Assembly: GCA_902570675.1 (NCBI GenBank)
Contig: CACFYZ010000005.1
Location: forward strand, 1 to 62,445
DNA: 62,445 bases
Origin: an uncultured Pelagibacteraceae bacterium
Lineage (GTDB): Bacteria; Pseudomonadota; Alphaproteobacteria; Pelagibacterales; AG-422-B15
Reading direction: 5' to 3'
Shown: positions 39,363-48,998 of the stretch, in pieces
Numbering within the stretch: the stretch's first letter is position 1
How the letters are laid out: every line of letters begins with the position of its first letter
Translations under genes and position numbers: made by a program
The notes under the pieces: generated by a model
The model's input: the letters and a program-made list of their open reading frames with translations, nothing else
Told to the model about the DNA's origin: nothing
Database searches by the model: none

Positions 39363-41099
39363 TTATAAATTATTATTTGAAAAAAATTCTAATACATATT
39401 GATTTAAATATTTTTTATTTAAATTAGCCATATTTTCAATTATTAAAAATAATGAATAATCATCAAGATCATTAAAATTTTCGTCTCCTTGTATTAAGTT
39501 AAGCAAAAGAATTTCTTCACCAATTTTATTTTCTAGAGATTTTATATATTCGTGCAGCCTTATATTTGTAGTCACAGAGGAAATTTTATCGAGTTGGTTT
39601 GGTAATTTCCAATAATCTACTATCTTATTGCCAGTCTTCACTTCATAATATTTTACAAGTACGTTTTTTTGCTTAATGGACAATTTATTATTTTCAATAA
39701 TATTCATTAGATCATTTTCCAGCAATTCTTCATCAGAAATAAGTGATCTATAAAAACGAATTTTTGCAGCTTCATTTGTATTTTTTGAAAAATCAAGTTT
39801 ATCTAACCATTCATTACATCTGCTCAAATCTTTATTTAATATTAGTAGTTTACAAACATGGGCACTATTTTTTATATGATCTTGTCTAGGGGTAATAACC
39901 TTAATTTTGTCATAGATTAGTTCAGATGAATTTATTAATAATCCTCGATTACTAAAAACTTTCAAAAAACTAGGCAATAATTCAACTATCTCATTTTGAG
40001 AAGAAAGATTTCTTATTTTTCGATAAGTAACGACTCTTTTTTCTAATTCTGTAATTTCTTCAAAATTCTTGGTTTCAATTTTATCAAGATTAAAATTTCT
40101 ATATAAATAATCTAAGGTATTTGTATCAATAGTACCTATCTGTAAAAGCTCTTCTGCAATAGAAATTTTTTCTAAATTAGAATTTTTAGTATTATTTAAA
40201 TAGAATAGTTTATGCTCTAAAGGCGAACTTTCATTAATTAGTTTTTCTATTGGATATTGAACTTTATTAAGAAGATTAAGGTGAAATAAATTAAGATTAC
40301 TGTCTATTTCAGCTAGATCTAGTTGAGTATTATTTAAAATACTCTCCAAAATAGTTATATAACCTCTATCATATGTACCCGCATCATTCATTAGTTCAAT
40401 ATTTAGATCTAGTGCAAGCTTATTAGAAGACATAGCATTGCAGAATGAGTCATAATATAAAGTTAAGTATGAGTCACTAATCGGAAATAGAAGACTATCT
40501 TTTTTACATAGAAACTTATAATTATGGAGTAGATAATAATTCTTTAGATTAAGTTTTATATTATCGTTCCATTCTTTCTCTTCTATTAGAATTGCTAGCT
40601 TATAGAATTCATTAAAAAGACCATTCTTTACCAAGAAATTTATTCTCATATCAAGAAAAGTTATTATTTCAGAATTTTGTTTTGTTGGAGGATTAGATGT
40701 AGTAAGGATGGACCTAATCATTAAATCTCTTAAAACAGAACTAGACGTTTTGAAGGGAGTTTTATTTATTAAATAATCTATATCTTCTGAACTTGAATTC
40801 TTCCAGATATCAGAGTCAAACCCCCCGTTACTCGAGTCATAAAGTCCAATAGCATTATTCCTAGAGAATTCGTATTCTGTCTCAGTAATATTACTTTTTT
40901 GCTCATCATTTATACTTATGTCAATTTTATTTGAACTTTCAAAAGATTCGATTTCCTCTTCTTCATCCCAAATAATGACAGGATCCACACTTTCTTTTAC
41001 ATCCTCAGCTAATGAAGAATTTTTTATAAAAAATGCACTTATAAGAAGTAAACTTATAATGTATATTAAATGTATAACAAAAATGTTTTTGAAAATCAT
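39363..41099 (-). CDS. Large exported protein of unknown function
   Basis: The 578-residue product begins with a hydrophobic signal (about 1-31, ending SSLAEDV), followed by an acidic, Ser/Asn-rich stretch. From about residue 110 it appears almost entirely alpha-helical with short repeating helix pairs (for example LLNKVQYPIEKLINESSP and LLQIGTIDTNTLDYLYRNF). That resembles a solenoid or TPR-like scaffold, although I cannot fit a clean TPR consensus. It probably acts in the periplasm. It ends one base before xerD and is divergent from aroK. I do not recognise a family. Confidence 0.75.
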   Translation of the reverse strand: MIFKNIFVIHLIYIISLLLISAFFIKNSSLAEDVKESVDPVIIWDEEEEIESFESSNKIDISINDEQKSNITETEYEFSRNNAIGLYDSSNGGFDSDIWKNSSSEDIDYLINKTPFKTSSSVLRDLMIRSILTTSNPPTKQNSEIITFLDMRINFLVKNGLFNEFYKLAILIEEKEWNDNIKLNLKNYYLLHNYKFLCKKDSLLFPISDSYLTLYYDSFCNAMSSNKLALDLNIELMNDAGTYDRGYITILESILNNTQLDLAEIDSNLNLFHLNLLNKVQYPIEKLINESSPLEHKLFYLNNTKNSNLEKISIAEELLQIGTIDTNTLDYLYRNFNLDKIETKNFEEITELEKRVVTYRKIRNLSSQNEIVELLPSFLKVFSNRGLLINSSELIYDKIKVITPRQDHIKNSAHVCKLLILNKDLSRCNEWLDKLDFSKNTNEAAKIRFYRSLISDEELLENDLMNIIENNKLSIKQKNVLVKYYEVKTGNKIVDYWKLPNQLDKISSVTTNIRLHEYIKSLENKIGEEILLLNLIQGDENFNDLDDYSLFLIIENMANLNKKYLNQYVLEFFSNNNL

Positions 41100-41163
41100 T
41101 TCAATTTCTTTTAACAGAATTATTTAAAACTGTGAAATTTATTCACATTTTAGCTCGTTAATA

Positions 41164-41700
41164 ATGTCAAAATTAAGACAAACTATTTTAAATAAAAATG
41201 TAGTTCTTATAGGCCACATGGGTTCGGGAAAATCTTCAATTGGTAAGAGCTTAGCTAAAAAATTACATTTAAAATTCATTGATAGTGATGAAGAAATTGA
41301 AGCTATAGCCGGTATGAAGATAAGTAAAATATTTGAACTTAAAGGTGAAGAATATTTTCGATTACTTGAAAAAAAAACTATTATGAAAATTTTAAATACA
41401 GAAAATTCAATTATAGCCATTGGTGGAGGTGCATTTGAGAATGCATCTTTGAGAAATTTTATTTTAAAAAAATGTTCTTGTATTTGGTTAAAATGTAATA
41501 TTAATGTGTTGGTAAATAGATGCAGCCTTAAAATGAATCGACCTTTATTAAAAGGTAAGAATATTAGACAAGAATTGATTTCTTTAGATAAAATTCGAAG
41601 AAACAACTACGCAAGAGCACATTACTCATTAAATGTTAGTAACAAAAAAAAATTTCAAATAGTGAAGCACCTGTCAGATATAATAAAAGATTATGATTAA
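41164..41700 (+). CDS. aroK: Shikimate kinase
   Basis: AroK phosphorylates shikimate in aromatic amino-acid synthesis. The 178-residue protein has the P-loop GHMGSGKSSIG near residue 18. FIDSDEEIE (DxD) binds metal and shikimate, FRLLEKKTI contains the shikimate-binding Arg, and AIGGGAF is the Walker B-equivalent GGG. The lid region NRPLLKG is present. It overlaps the aroB start by 8 bases, the classic aroK-aroB pair. Confidence 0.94.
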   Translation: MSKLRQTILNKNVVLIGHMGSGKSSIGKSLAKKLHLKFIDSDEEIEAIAGMKISKIFELKGEEYFRLLEKKTIMKILNTENSIIAIGGGAFENASLRNFILKKCSCIWLKCNINVLVNRCSLKMNRPLLKGKNIRQELISLDKIRRNNYARAHYSLNVSNKKKFQIVKHLSDIIKDYD

Positions 41701-42802
41701 AAAAAAATTAAGAGTAAATACTAAACAGAAAAGTTATGACATATTAATTGGTAATAACTTAATAAATAATGCGGGCAATTTTTTACAGAACCATATTAAA
41801 AATCAGAGAGTGTTTGTTATAACGAATAAAACAATCAATAAACTCTACTTTACTTCATTAGAAAAATCTCTGACTAAAAAAAATATTAAAACTTATAAAA
41901 TAATTATCGGAGATGGTGAAAATCATAAAAATATAAAAACTATTAATTCAATTTGTTCTACTTTACTGAATTACAAAATTAATCGAGATGATACACTCAT
42001 AGCGTTCGGCGGAGGAGTAATTGGAGATATAGTTGGCTTCACTGCAAGTATCACCTTGAGAGGTATCAACTTTATTCAAATACCTACTACTTTACTTGCT
42101 CAAGTAGATTCATCTGTTGGAGGCAAAACTGGAATCAATACTAAAGTTGGAAAAAATCTGATTGGTACATTTTTCCAACCGAATTTAGTACTTGCAGATG
42201 TATCATTATTGAGAAGTTTAAGCCATCGAGAATTCCTAGCCGGATACGCAGAGGTAATCAAATATGGACTAATAATGGACAAGTCGTTTTTCAATTGGCT
42301 TGTAAAAAATGAACGTAGAATCAGTAAGCAAGAAGTAGCGTATATTATAGAGATTGTATTTAGATCTTGTAAAAACAAAGCAAAAATCGTAAATAAAGAT
42401 GAGAATGAAAAAAACATAAGAGCTTTATTGAATTTCGGTCATACTTTTGGTCACGCAATAGAATCCCTGAATAATTATAAAAAATTAGTAATTCATGGTG
42501 AGGCAGTTTCAATAGGAATTCTAATGGCTATAGAACTTTCTTTATTAGAAGGTAAAATAAAAAAAGTAGTGGAAGAAAAAGTAAAGTCGCATTTTCATCA
42601 AATGAAACTAAAATCGTCAATTCCAGGTAAGTTAAAATCTAAGATATCTGTTCCAAAATTTATAAATGCTATGCAATCTGACAAAAAAGTTAAGGATAAT
42701 AATCTCAATCTAATTCTGCTCAACGAAGTCGGAAACGCTTTAATAGTCAATAATTTTTCTAAAAGTAATCTTCGAAAGGTAATAAAAAAACACATAGAAT
42801 AA
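41693..42802 (+). CDS. aroB: 3-dehydroquinate synthase
   Basis: AroB cyclises DAHP to 3-dehydroquinate using NAD and a divalent metal. The 369-residue protein shows GDGENHKNIKT, AFGGGVIGDIVGFTA, QIPTTLLAQVDSSVGGKTGIN, and the metal ligands in EVIKYGL, NFGHTFGHAIES and VIHGEAVSIG. All catalytic motifs are intact. It is coupled to aroK upstream and overlaps the CNNM-type gene by one base. Confidence 0.95.
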   Translation: MIKKKLRVNTKQKSYDILIGNNLINNAGNFLQNHIKNQRVFVITNKTINKLYFTSLEKSLTKKNIKTYKIIIGDGENHKNIKTINSICSTLLNYKINRDDTLIAFGGGVIGDIVGFTASITLRGINFIQIPTTLLAQVDSSVGGKTGINTKVGKNLIGTFFQPNLVLADVSLLRSLSHREFLAGYAEVIKYGLIMDKSFFNWLVKNERRISKQEVAYIIEIVFRSCKNKAKIVNKDENEKNIRALLNFGHTFGHAIESLNNYKKLVIHGEAVSIGILMAIELSLLEGKIKKVVEEKVKSHFHQMKLKSSIPGKLKSKISVPKFINAMQSDKKVKDNNLNLILLNEVGNALIVNNFSKSNLRKVIKKHIE

Positions 42803-44070
42803 TGATATTTGAAATTGTTGTTTTATTTTTTGCAATAATAATTTTACTTGCTCTTTCGGCATTCTTTTCAGGTTCAGAAACAGCACTTACTGCTAGTACT
42901 CGAAGTCGTTTAACTGGATTAGCCATGAAAGGTAAGAGTAACGCAAATATTGCAATAGAACTTCTTAATAAAAAAGAGTCCCTAATTGGAGCAATTCTCT
43001 TGGGAAACAACTTGGTAAATATTCTTGCATCAGCTTTAGCAACTAGTCTTCTCATTAGAGTTTTTGGGAATTCAGGGGTGGCTTATGCAGTAATAATAAT
43101 GACGGCCCTTATTGTAATTTTTGCTGAGATTCTTCCTAAAAGCTATGCAATAGCTAACTCTGAAAAAGCTGCGCTTATGGTCAGCCCATATTTAAAACCA
43201 TTTGTTACGATTTTGGCCCCTATTACCTGGCTAATGGAAAAGACAGTTTTTTATATTCTAGGTCTAATTGGAATTAAGCACGATAAAAACGCTCGTAGCC
43301 TATCAGTTGCTGATGAGATTAGGGGAACTGTGGACTTACATCATAAAGAAGGAAGGTTATTTAAAATGGATAAGGATATGGTCAAAGGGATCTTAGACTT
43401 ATCGGAAATAACTGTAGAAGACATTATGGTGCATAGAAGTAATGTTTTTACAGTAAATATTGATGATGTACCTAAAAAAATTATTTCTCAAGTCGCTGAA
43501 AGTCCCTATACAAGAATTCCTGTATGGAAAGATAATAATGAAAATATAATTGGACTTATCCATTCAAAAAATCTTCTCAAAATACTAAAAGATCGCCAAT
43601 CATTAGAAATAACAAGAGAGGAAATTAAAAATTCATTGATAAAGACGTGGTTTGTTCCTGAAACTACTTCATTAAAAGATCAGCTACAAATGCACCTAAA
43701 AAGAAAAATTAAACTTGCAATGGTTGTTGATGAATACGGTGCATTGAATGGAATGATCAGCTTAGAGGATATCATTGAAGAAATAGTTGGGGATATCAGT
43801 GATGAACATGATATTGATATGAGCGATATTACTCAAGATAAAGATGGTTCTATCAAAGTTAAAGGCTCAACAGAAATCAGAAATTTAAATCGTAGTTTTG
43901 GATGGGATTTACCAGATGAGGAAGCAAATACAATTTCTGGTTTAATAATAAATGAATCTAGATCCTTTCCAAAAATTGGACAAGAATTTCAATTTTACGG
44001 GTTTAAATTTAAAATAATTGAAGCAGAAAAAAATATTATCACTAAAGTGATTATATCTTCACTTAACTAA
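42802..44070 (+). CDS. CNNM/CorC-family membrane protein (HlyC/CorC-like)
   Basis: The 422-residue protein has an N-terminal DUF21 domain with membrane helices (about 1-180; SAFFSGSETALTASTRSRL is the signature). A CBS pair follows (about 200-330, from DIMVHRSNVFTV), then the C-terminal CorC_HlyC domain (EYGALNGMISLEDIIEEIVGDI and the later transporter-associated fold). Members act in Mg2+ transport or export. It is linked to aroKB by a one-base overlap and meets bolA tail to tail with a 12-base overlap. Confidence 0.9.
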   Translation: MIFEIVVLFFAIIILLALSAFFSGSETALTASTRSRLTGLAMKGKSNANIAIELLNKKESLIGAILLGNNLVNILASALATSLLIRVFGNSGVAYAVIIMTALIVIFAEILPKSYAIANSEKAALMVSPYLKPFVTILAPITWLMEKTVFYILGLIGIKHDKNARSLSVADEIRGTVDLHHKEGRLFKMDKDMVKGILDLSEITVEDIMVHRSNVFTVNIDDVPKKIISQVAESPYTRIPVWKDNNENIIGLIHSKNLLKILKDRQSLEITREEIKNSLIKTWFVPETTSLKDQLQMHLKRKIKLAMVVDEYGALNGMISLEDIIEEIVGDISDEHDIDMSDITQDKDGSIKVKGSTEIRNLNRSFGWDLPDEEANTISGLIINESRSFPKIGQEFQFYGFKFKIIEAEKNIITKVIISSLN

Positions 44071-44340
44071 ATTATATTCATCAACACTATATATCTTCAG
44101 ACGTAGTGAATGAATTTGATCTTTTATTTCATTCATTAAAACTTTATGAACCTTTCTTTCCCTATCAATTCGTGAGAGATCTTTGAAAGTATCTGATACG
44201 ATAATTATTTTTATATGAGACGTATCTTGGTTAACACCATCGTAATGATTTTTATGTTGATCAGAAAAATTAATTATTTTTAGAAAATTTGGTCTAAAAT
44301 GTTCTTTTATTTTCTTATCTATTGTATTTTCAAGACTCAT
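44059..44340 (-). CDS. BolA family protein
   Basis: The 93-residue protein matches the BolA fold, with NHYDGVNQDTSHIKIIIVSDTF and SRIDRERKVHKVL. A conserved His follows the strand (SHIKI). BolA proteins partner with monothiol glutaredoxins in Fe-S cluster handling. In alphaproteobacteria it commonly lies divergent from the J-domain-cobS-cobT genes, as here. I cannot say which BolA subgroup it belongs to. Confidence 0.87.
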   Translation of the reverse strand: MSLENTIDKKIKEHFRPNFLKIINFSDQHKNHYDGVNQDTSHIKIIIVSDTFKDLSRIDRERKVHKVLMNEIKDQIHSLRLKIYSVDEYNLVK

Positions 44341-44376
44341 ACTATTATAAATAAATTTATTATAAAAATTTACAAT

Positions 44377-44916
44377 ATGAATAACACAAAATGTAACTTC
44401 AAAGGTTGTGATGAAATTGGAGAATATAAAGCCCCGGCATCACCTCAGGAATTAAGAAATTACAAATGGTTTTGCCTCAAACACATAAAAGAATATAACA
44501 AAAAATGGAATTACTTCGCTGAAATGTCAGCTGATCAAATTGAGGAATTTATTGAAAACGACATAATTGGTCATCGAAAAACTAGAGAAATAGGATCTAA
44601 TGATACAAGTTATTTCCAGAAAATATCTAAAATTTCAGAGAAAATGTTTTCTGGGATGAACAATCTTGAAAATCTTATGATTCATCCTAGCTATTACAGT
44701 TCTAAGTATTTAAATGCTCTAGCTACTTTAGGCGTTGACAATAAAAATAGCAGTATTGATGAGATTAAATCAAGATTCAAAAAGATTGTAAAAGAACTAC
44801 ACCCTGATACAGTTGGTCAAAGTGAAAAAAACAAAGATAAGTTAGCTAAAGTATTAGAAGCATATAAAATTATAAAAGAACAGTATGACAATAACGGAAA
44901 ATCTAAATCTCAATAA
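44377..44916 (+). CDS. J-domain (DnaJ-like) protein
   Basis: The 179-residue protein has an N-terminal Cys/His-containing region (CNFKGCDEIGEYKAP and WFCLKHIKEYN) that may bind zinc. A C-terminal J domain follows, with the HPD triad in KELHPDTVG. J domains stimulate Hsp70 ATPase. I start at the ATG at 44377, since the upstream residues in this frame are unlike the family. It overlaps cobS by 32 bases. J-domain, cobS, cobT is a conserved alphaproteobacterial order, so it may serve as a chaperone for that AAA+ complex. Confidence 0.88.
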   Translation: MNNTKCNFKGCDEIGEYKAPASPQELRNYKWFCLKHIKEYNKKWNYFAEMSADQIEEFIENDIIGHRKTREIGSNDTSYFQKISKISEKMFSGMNNLENLMIHPSYYSSKYLNALATLGVDNKNSSIDEIKSRFKKIVKELHPDTVGQSEKNKDKLAKVLEAYKIIKEQYDNNGKSKSQ

Positions 44917-45874
44917 GCCAGATATTTCTATTTCTGTGAACCAAGCATTTGGTCTGGACACAGATCTGCATGTTGAAGGATTCTCTGAGAAGTCAGAATA
45001 TGTTCCTGAAATAGATAGTAGCTATTGTTTTGATAGAGCGACTACAATGGCAATTCTCGCTGGTTTTAAGTACAACAGAAGAGTAATGATTCAGGGTTTA
45101 CATGGGACTGGCAAGTCCACACATATTGAACAAGTCGCTGCAAGACTCAATTGGCCATGTGTACGCGTTAACCTTGATAGTCATATAAGTAGAATAGATT
45201 TGATAGGTAAAGATGCAATCGTTTTACAAGATGGTAAACAAGTCACAGAATTCCAGGATGGAATATTGCCATGGTCATTACAGAATCCTACTGCGTTAGT
45301 ATTTGACGAGTATGATGCTGGAAGACCAGATGTTATGTTTGTTATTCAAAGAGTTCTCGAATCTGAAGGAAAATTTACTTTGTTAGATAAAAATAGAGTA
45401 CTCAAACCTCATCCTTACTTTCGATTATTTGCTACAACAAATACGGTAGGGCTAGGAGATACAACAGGCCTATATCATGGCACCCAACAAATAAATCAAG
45501 GACAAATGGATCGATGGAACTTAGTTTCAACACTTAATTACCTTAATTTTGAACAAGAAAAAAATATCATGCTTTCAAAAGTTCAATCTTTTAATAATTC
45601 TGAGAGAGAAGAAATAATTGAGTTAATGATTAAAGTGGCTGATTTATCCAGAAAGGGCCTTTCAAACGGAGATATTTCAACCGTAATGAGTCCGAGAACT
45701 GTATTAACATGGGCGCAAAATGCAGAAATTCTTGATTTCAATTATTCACTAGCCTTTAAATTAACTTTTTTAAATAAGTGTGATGAGAGCGAAAGACAAA
45801 TCATATCTGAGTATTACCAACGATGTTTTGGTGAAGAAATTTCTAATGAAACTAACGATTTTAATTTAGTTTAG
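44885..45874 (+). CDS. cobS: Cobaltochelatase-type AAA+ subunit CobS
   Basis: CobS and CobT form the chaperone-like AAA+/VWA part of aerobic cobaltochelatase. The 329-residue protein shows Walker [14 protein letters not shown] near residue 75, [13 protein letters not shown] and Walker [16 protein letters not shown]. The sensor region is [17 protein letters not shown]. No cobN or other cobalamin gene is visible in the window, and cobST occur in many genomes without full B12 synthesis. Cobalt insertion should therefore not be assumed. The start overlaps the J-domain gene, and the stop overlaps the cobT GTG by one base. Confidence 0.92.
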   Translation: MTITENLNLNKPDISISVNQAFGLDTDLHVEGFSEKSEYVPEIDSSYCFDRATTMAILAGFKYNRRVMIQGLHGTGKSTHIEQVAARLNWPCVRVNLDSHISRIDLIGKDAIVLQDGKQVTEFQDGILPWSLQNPTALVFDEYDAGRPDVMFVIQRVLESEGKFTLLDKNRVLKPHPYFRLFATTNTVGLGDTTGLYHGTQQINQGQMDRWNLVSTLNYLNFEQEKNIMLSKVQSFNNSEREEIIELMIKVADLSRKGLSNGDISTVMSPRTVLTWAQNAEILDFNYSLAFKLTFLNKCDESERQIISEYYQRCFGEEISNETNDFNLV

Positions 45875-47706
45875 TGAAGGAAGATCTTTTAGAAGATATA
45901 AAACGAGCTATTTCGTCTACCACAAGAGCAATTGCTGATGATAAAGAACTAGAAGTTGTTTTTGAAGATAATGGCATTTCAACAAACGAAAAGATCATTT
46001 TACCTAAGCTTGATGAAAATCTTTCAAAGTTAAGTGAGCTTAGAGGAACAGCCGACAACGAAGCATTAAAACACAAATTTCACAGTGAAGAAACATACAG
46101 AAAATATGAACCCGTAGGTGAGAAAAATCGTAAAATTTATGAAATCCTCGAAGATACAAGAATACAGCTTCTTGGCAGTAGCATGATGAGGGGTGTCAAG
46201 AATAATCTAAAATCATTATATGAAGATAAGTTTAAAGAAAAAAACTTGGCTACTCTCTCTAAACAGTCAGATTTAGAACTTGAAGATGCAATTGATCTCT
46301 ATTTAAGGAATAAGGTTAGTCCAGATTTTCTACCTAAACATTCTGAAAAGGCCATTAATCTCTGGAGAAAATGGTTAAATAATAAAATTGGAGATACAAC
46401 TGATAAACTTGTTAAAGATATTTTTAATCAAGAATACTTTGCCAAAAATGTGAACAAACTGATTAGTGAATTAGATTTTTACGATAATCAAGAAAATGAT
46501 GAAAACAAAGAAGAAGAAAACGAAAATAATCAAAATATTGAACAGCTTGAAAATAATGAAATTAATGAAATGGAAAATCAATCATCATTCAGTGACGAAG
46601 AAACAACTCAATCTGAAGAAGAAGTCGGATATGAAGAAACAGAAATGAATGTTGACCAAGAAGAGGATAATGAACTATCAGAAATTGATGAAGGAAATAC
46701 TGAGAATGCTACACCACAATATAGGGATGAGAATTCAGCAGATAAAATACTCAATGAATATCAAGTCTATACTGAAGAATTTGATGAAGTCATAACCGCA
46801 ATAAATATATGTGAGGATGAAGAACTCAATAGATTACGTGCTTATCTTGATCAACAGTTAAAATCATATCAAACCATCATTTCCCGTCTAGCAAATAGAC
46901 TTCAAAGAAAACTTCTAGCAAAACAAAATAGAAGTTGGGATTTTGATTTAGAAGAAGGGATATTAGATACATCTAGATTAACAAGAATTGTAATGGATCC
47001 TTTTCATTCATTATCTTTCAAAAAAGAGAAGGACACTGATTTTAAAGATACTGTTGTATCATTATTGATTGATAATTCTGGTTCTATGAGAGGAAGACCT
47101 ATCACTGTTGCGGCTATGAGTGCAGATATTCTTGCAAGAACTCTTGAAAGATGTGGAGTAAAAGTAGAAGTACTAGGTTTCACAACTAAAGCTTGGAAAG
47201 GCGGGAAAAGTAGAGAACATTGGATGCAAAATAAAAAAATCCCCTCTCCAGGAAGATTAAATGACCTTAGACATATTGTTTACAAGGCAGCTGATGAACC
47301 ATGGAGACGTTCCAAAAAAAATCTTGGTCTGATGATGCGTGAAGGTCTTCTAAAAGAAAATATTGATGGTGAAGCACTTCTTTGGGCACATAAAAGATTA
47401 CAAACTAGATATGAAGCAAGAAAAATTCTCATGGTTATATCTGATGGCGCACCAGTAGATGATAGTACGCTATCCGTAAATACAGGAAATTACCTTGAAA
47501 AGCATTTAAGGGGAGTAATCAGTTGGATTGAGTCAAAATCAAATATTCAATTATTAGCTGTCGGAATTGGACACGATGTTACAAGGTACTATAAGAGAGC
47601 TGTAACAATTGTTGATGCTGAGCAACTCGCCGATGTGATGACTGAACAGTTAGTTGACTTATTTGAGGAAAGCGAAAAAAATAAAAAAGGCTTTACTGCT
47701 AACTAA
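45874..47706 (+). CDS. cobT: Cobaltochelatase-type VWA subunit CobT
   Basis: The 610-residue partner of CobS starts with GTG overlapping the cobS stop. It has a helical N-terminal region and a very acidic, low-complexity middle (about 205-300, rich in Glu/Asn). A C-terminal von Willebrand A domain has its MIDAS motif DNSGSMRG near residue 398 and [14 protein letters not shown]. The acidic middle is a family hallmark. It meets rpmB tail to tail with an 8-base overlap. Confidence 0.93.
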   Translation: MKEDLLEDIKRAISSTTRAIADDKELEVVFEDNGISTNEKIILPKLDENLSKLSELRGTADNEALKHKFHSEETYRKYEPVGEKNRKIYEILEDTRIQLLGSSMMRGVKNNLKSLYEDKFKEKNLATLSKQSDLELEDAIDLYLRNKVSPDFLPKHSEKAINLWRKWLNNKIGDTTDKLVKDIFNQEYFAKNVNKLISELDFYDNQENDENKEEENENNQNIEQLENNEINEMENQSSFSDEETTQSEEEVGYEETEMNVDQEEDNELSEIDEGNTENATPQYRDENSADKILNEYQVYTEEFDEVITAINICEDEELNRLRAYLDQQLKSYQTIISRLANRLQRKLLAKQNRSWDFDLEEGILDTSRLTRIVMDPFHSLSFKKEKDTDFKDTVVSLLIDNSGSMRGRPITVAAMSADILARTLERCGVKVEVLGFTTKAWKGGKSREHWMQNKKIPSPGRLNDLRHIVYKAADEPWRRSKKNLGLMMREGLLKENIDGEALLWAHKRLQTRYEARKILMVISDGAPVDDSTLSVNTGNYLEKHLRGVISWIESKSNIQLLAVGIGHDVTRYYKRAVTIVDAEQLADVMTEQLVDLFEESEKNKKGFTAN

Positions 47707-47989
47707 CTTTTGTAGAAGCATTTGTTATCGCACGTCTCAACCTTTTAGCTTTCAAAGACAGACACTTACTTTTAGTTTGTGTTAAAAATTCGTCAATTCC
47801 ACCAAATTTAGAGACAGTTCTCATTGACGAGGTTGAAACTGAGAGTTTTATATTTCTTTTTAATATTTCACTTCGAAACGTAACAGATTGCATATTAACA
47901 TTAAACTTACGCCTTGTTTTGTTATTAGCTTTGCTTACATTGTTACCAAATTGAACTTTTTTTCCTAAAAGATCACATGCTTTTGTCAT
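47699..47989 (-). CDS. rpmB: Large ribosomal subunit protein bL28
   Basis: The 96-residue protein begins with the L28 signature [29 protein letters not shown] and continues with conserved basic motifs. It is slightly longer than E. coli L28 (78), as usual in alphaproteobacteria. It lies downstream of meaB with 43 bases between and overlaps the cobT stop. Confidence 0.93.
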   Translation of the reverse strand: MTKACDLLGKKVQFGNNVSKANNKTRRKFNVNMQSVTFRSEILKRNIKLSVSTSSMRTVSKFGGIDEFLTQTKSKCLSLKAKRLRRAITNASTKVS

Positions 47990-48032
47990 AATTAGTGTTT
48001 AGTAATGATTTAAATATTTATTGTCAATATGA

Positions 48033-48998
48033 TTATTCGCTCTGCAGCTTATCAGTAATGGTCTCTATAGCATCATACATGGAAATATCACCATTAATTA
48101 TCCTATCTGAGAAGTGACCGATACTGCCTGCTTTATCAATCTTTCTTTGTATATCTAATTGCATTATATTTTTAATTTCCTCACTAAGCCAAAACTTTAA
48201 TTGTTCACATCTTTTACTTTCAAAGCTATTATTTTTTTTATTTTGTAAAACAATTTCTTGAATTGTGTTAATTACTTCATCCATTCCTGTTTGTTCAATT
48301 GCCGAAACAAGAAGAACTTCTTTACTACTAGAAACTTCATTTTTTTTATAATAACTTATTGCAGATTTATAATCAGCTGCAGTCTTAGATGCCTCGATTT
48401 TCAAATTGCCATCATTTTTATTAACAATAAATATGTCAGCGTATTCAGTTATTCCTTTTTTTATACCTTGTAATTCATCGCCTGAGCCAGGTCCAACTAT
48501 CAAAGAAAAAATATCCACTAGATTACTTGCAACAACTTCAGACTGTCCAACTCCGACTGTTTCAATAAAAATATAATCGTATCCAGCTGCATCTAGAATA
48601 ATTGAGGCTTCTCTAGTACCATTAGAAATACCACCTAATGATCCCCTCGATGGAGTAGATCTGATAAATGTATTAGGATTTTTTGATATTTCTATCATTC
48701 TTGTTTTATCACCAAGGATTGAGCCGCCGGTTATTTGAGACGATGGATCAATTGCCAGTATACCTAATTTAAGTTCTTTACCTACTAAGTAACTTCCAAA
48801 AGACTCGATAAATGTTGATTTACCAACTCCTGGAGGGCCAGAAAATCCAACTCTAATAGATTTACCAGGGTTATCAATTAATTGAGATATTAACTTTCTG
48901 CTTTCAATTCTGTCATCTGGTTTTGAAGACTCAACTAGAGTAATAGCTTTAGCAATAGCTGCTCTTTCACCATTGATAATCTTTTCAGCCAATTTCAT
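48033..48998 (-). CDS. meaB: Methylmalonyl-CoA mutase chaperone GTPase MeaB
   Basis: MeaB (ArgK family) protects and reloads adenosylcobalamin on methylmalonyl-CoA mutase. The 321-residue G3E GTPase shows P-loop GPPGVGKSTFIE, LAIDPSSQITGGSILGDKTRM and ETVGVGQSE, with NKxD as NKND (IFIVNKNDG). It starts directly after the mutase stop, so the two are co-translated partners. Confidence 0.95.
   Translation of the reverse strand: MKLAEKIINGERAAIAKAITLVESSKPDDRIESRKLISQLIDNPGKSIRVGFSGPPGVGKSTFIESFGSYLVGKELKLGILAIDPSSQITGGSILGDKTRMIEISKNPNTFIRSTPSRGSLGGISNGTREASIILDAAGYDYIFIETVGVGQSEVVASNLVDIFSLIVGPGSGDELQGIKKGITEYADIFIVNKNDGNLKIEASKTAADYKSAISYYKKNEVSSSKEVLLVSAIEQTGMDEVINTIQEIVLQNKKNNSFESKRCEQLKFWLSEEIKNIMQLDIQRKIDKAGSIGHFSDRIINGDISMYDAIETITDKLQSE

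Noticed and set aside
41139-41606. 155-codon minus-strand frame opposite aroK
   Set aside because: aroK has all kinase motifs on the plus strand; the opposite frame shows none.
42100-43055. Minus-strand frames opposite aroB and the CNNM gene
   Set aside because: They are shadows of well-conserved genes with correct motifs on the plus strand.
44885-47706. CobS/CobT read as part of a methanol-dehydrogenase-type MoxR system
   Set aside because: The Cob[15 protein letters not shown] region and the CobT acidic middle with C-terminal VWA match cobaltochelatase-type proteins, and no xoxF or mox genes are present.
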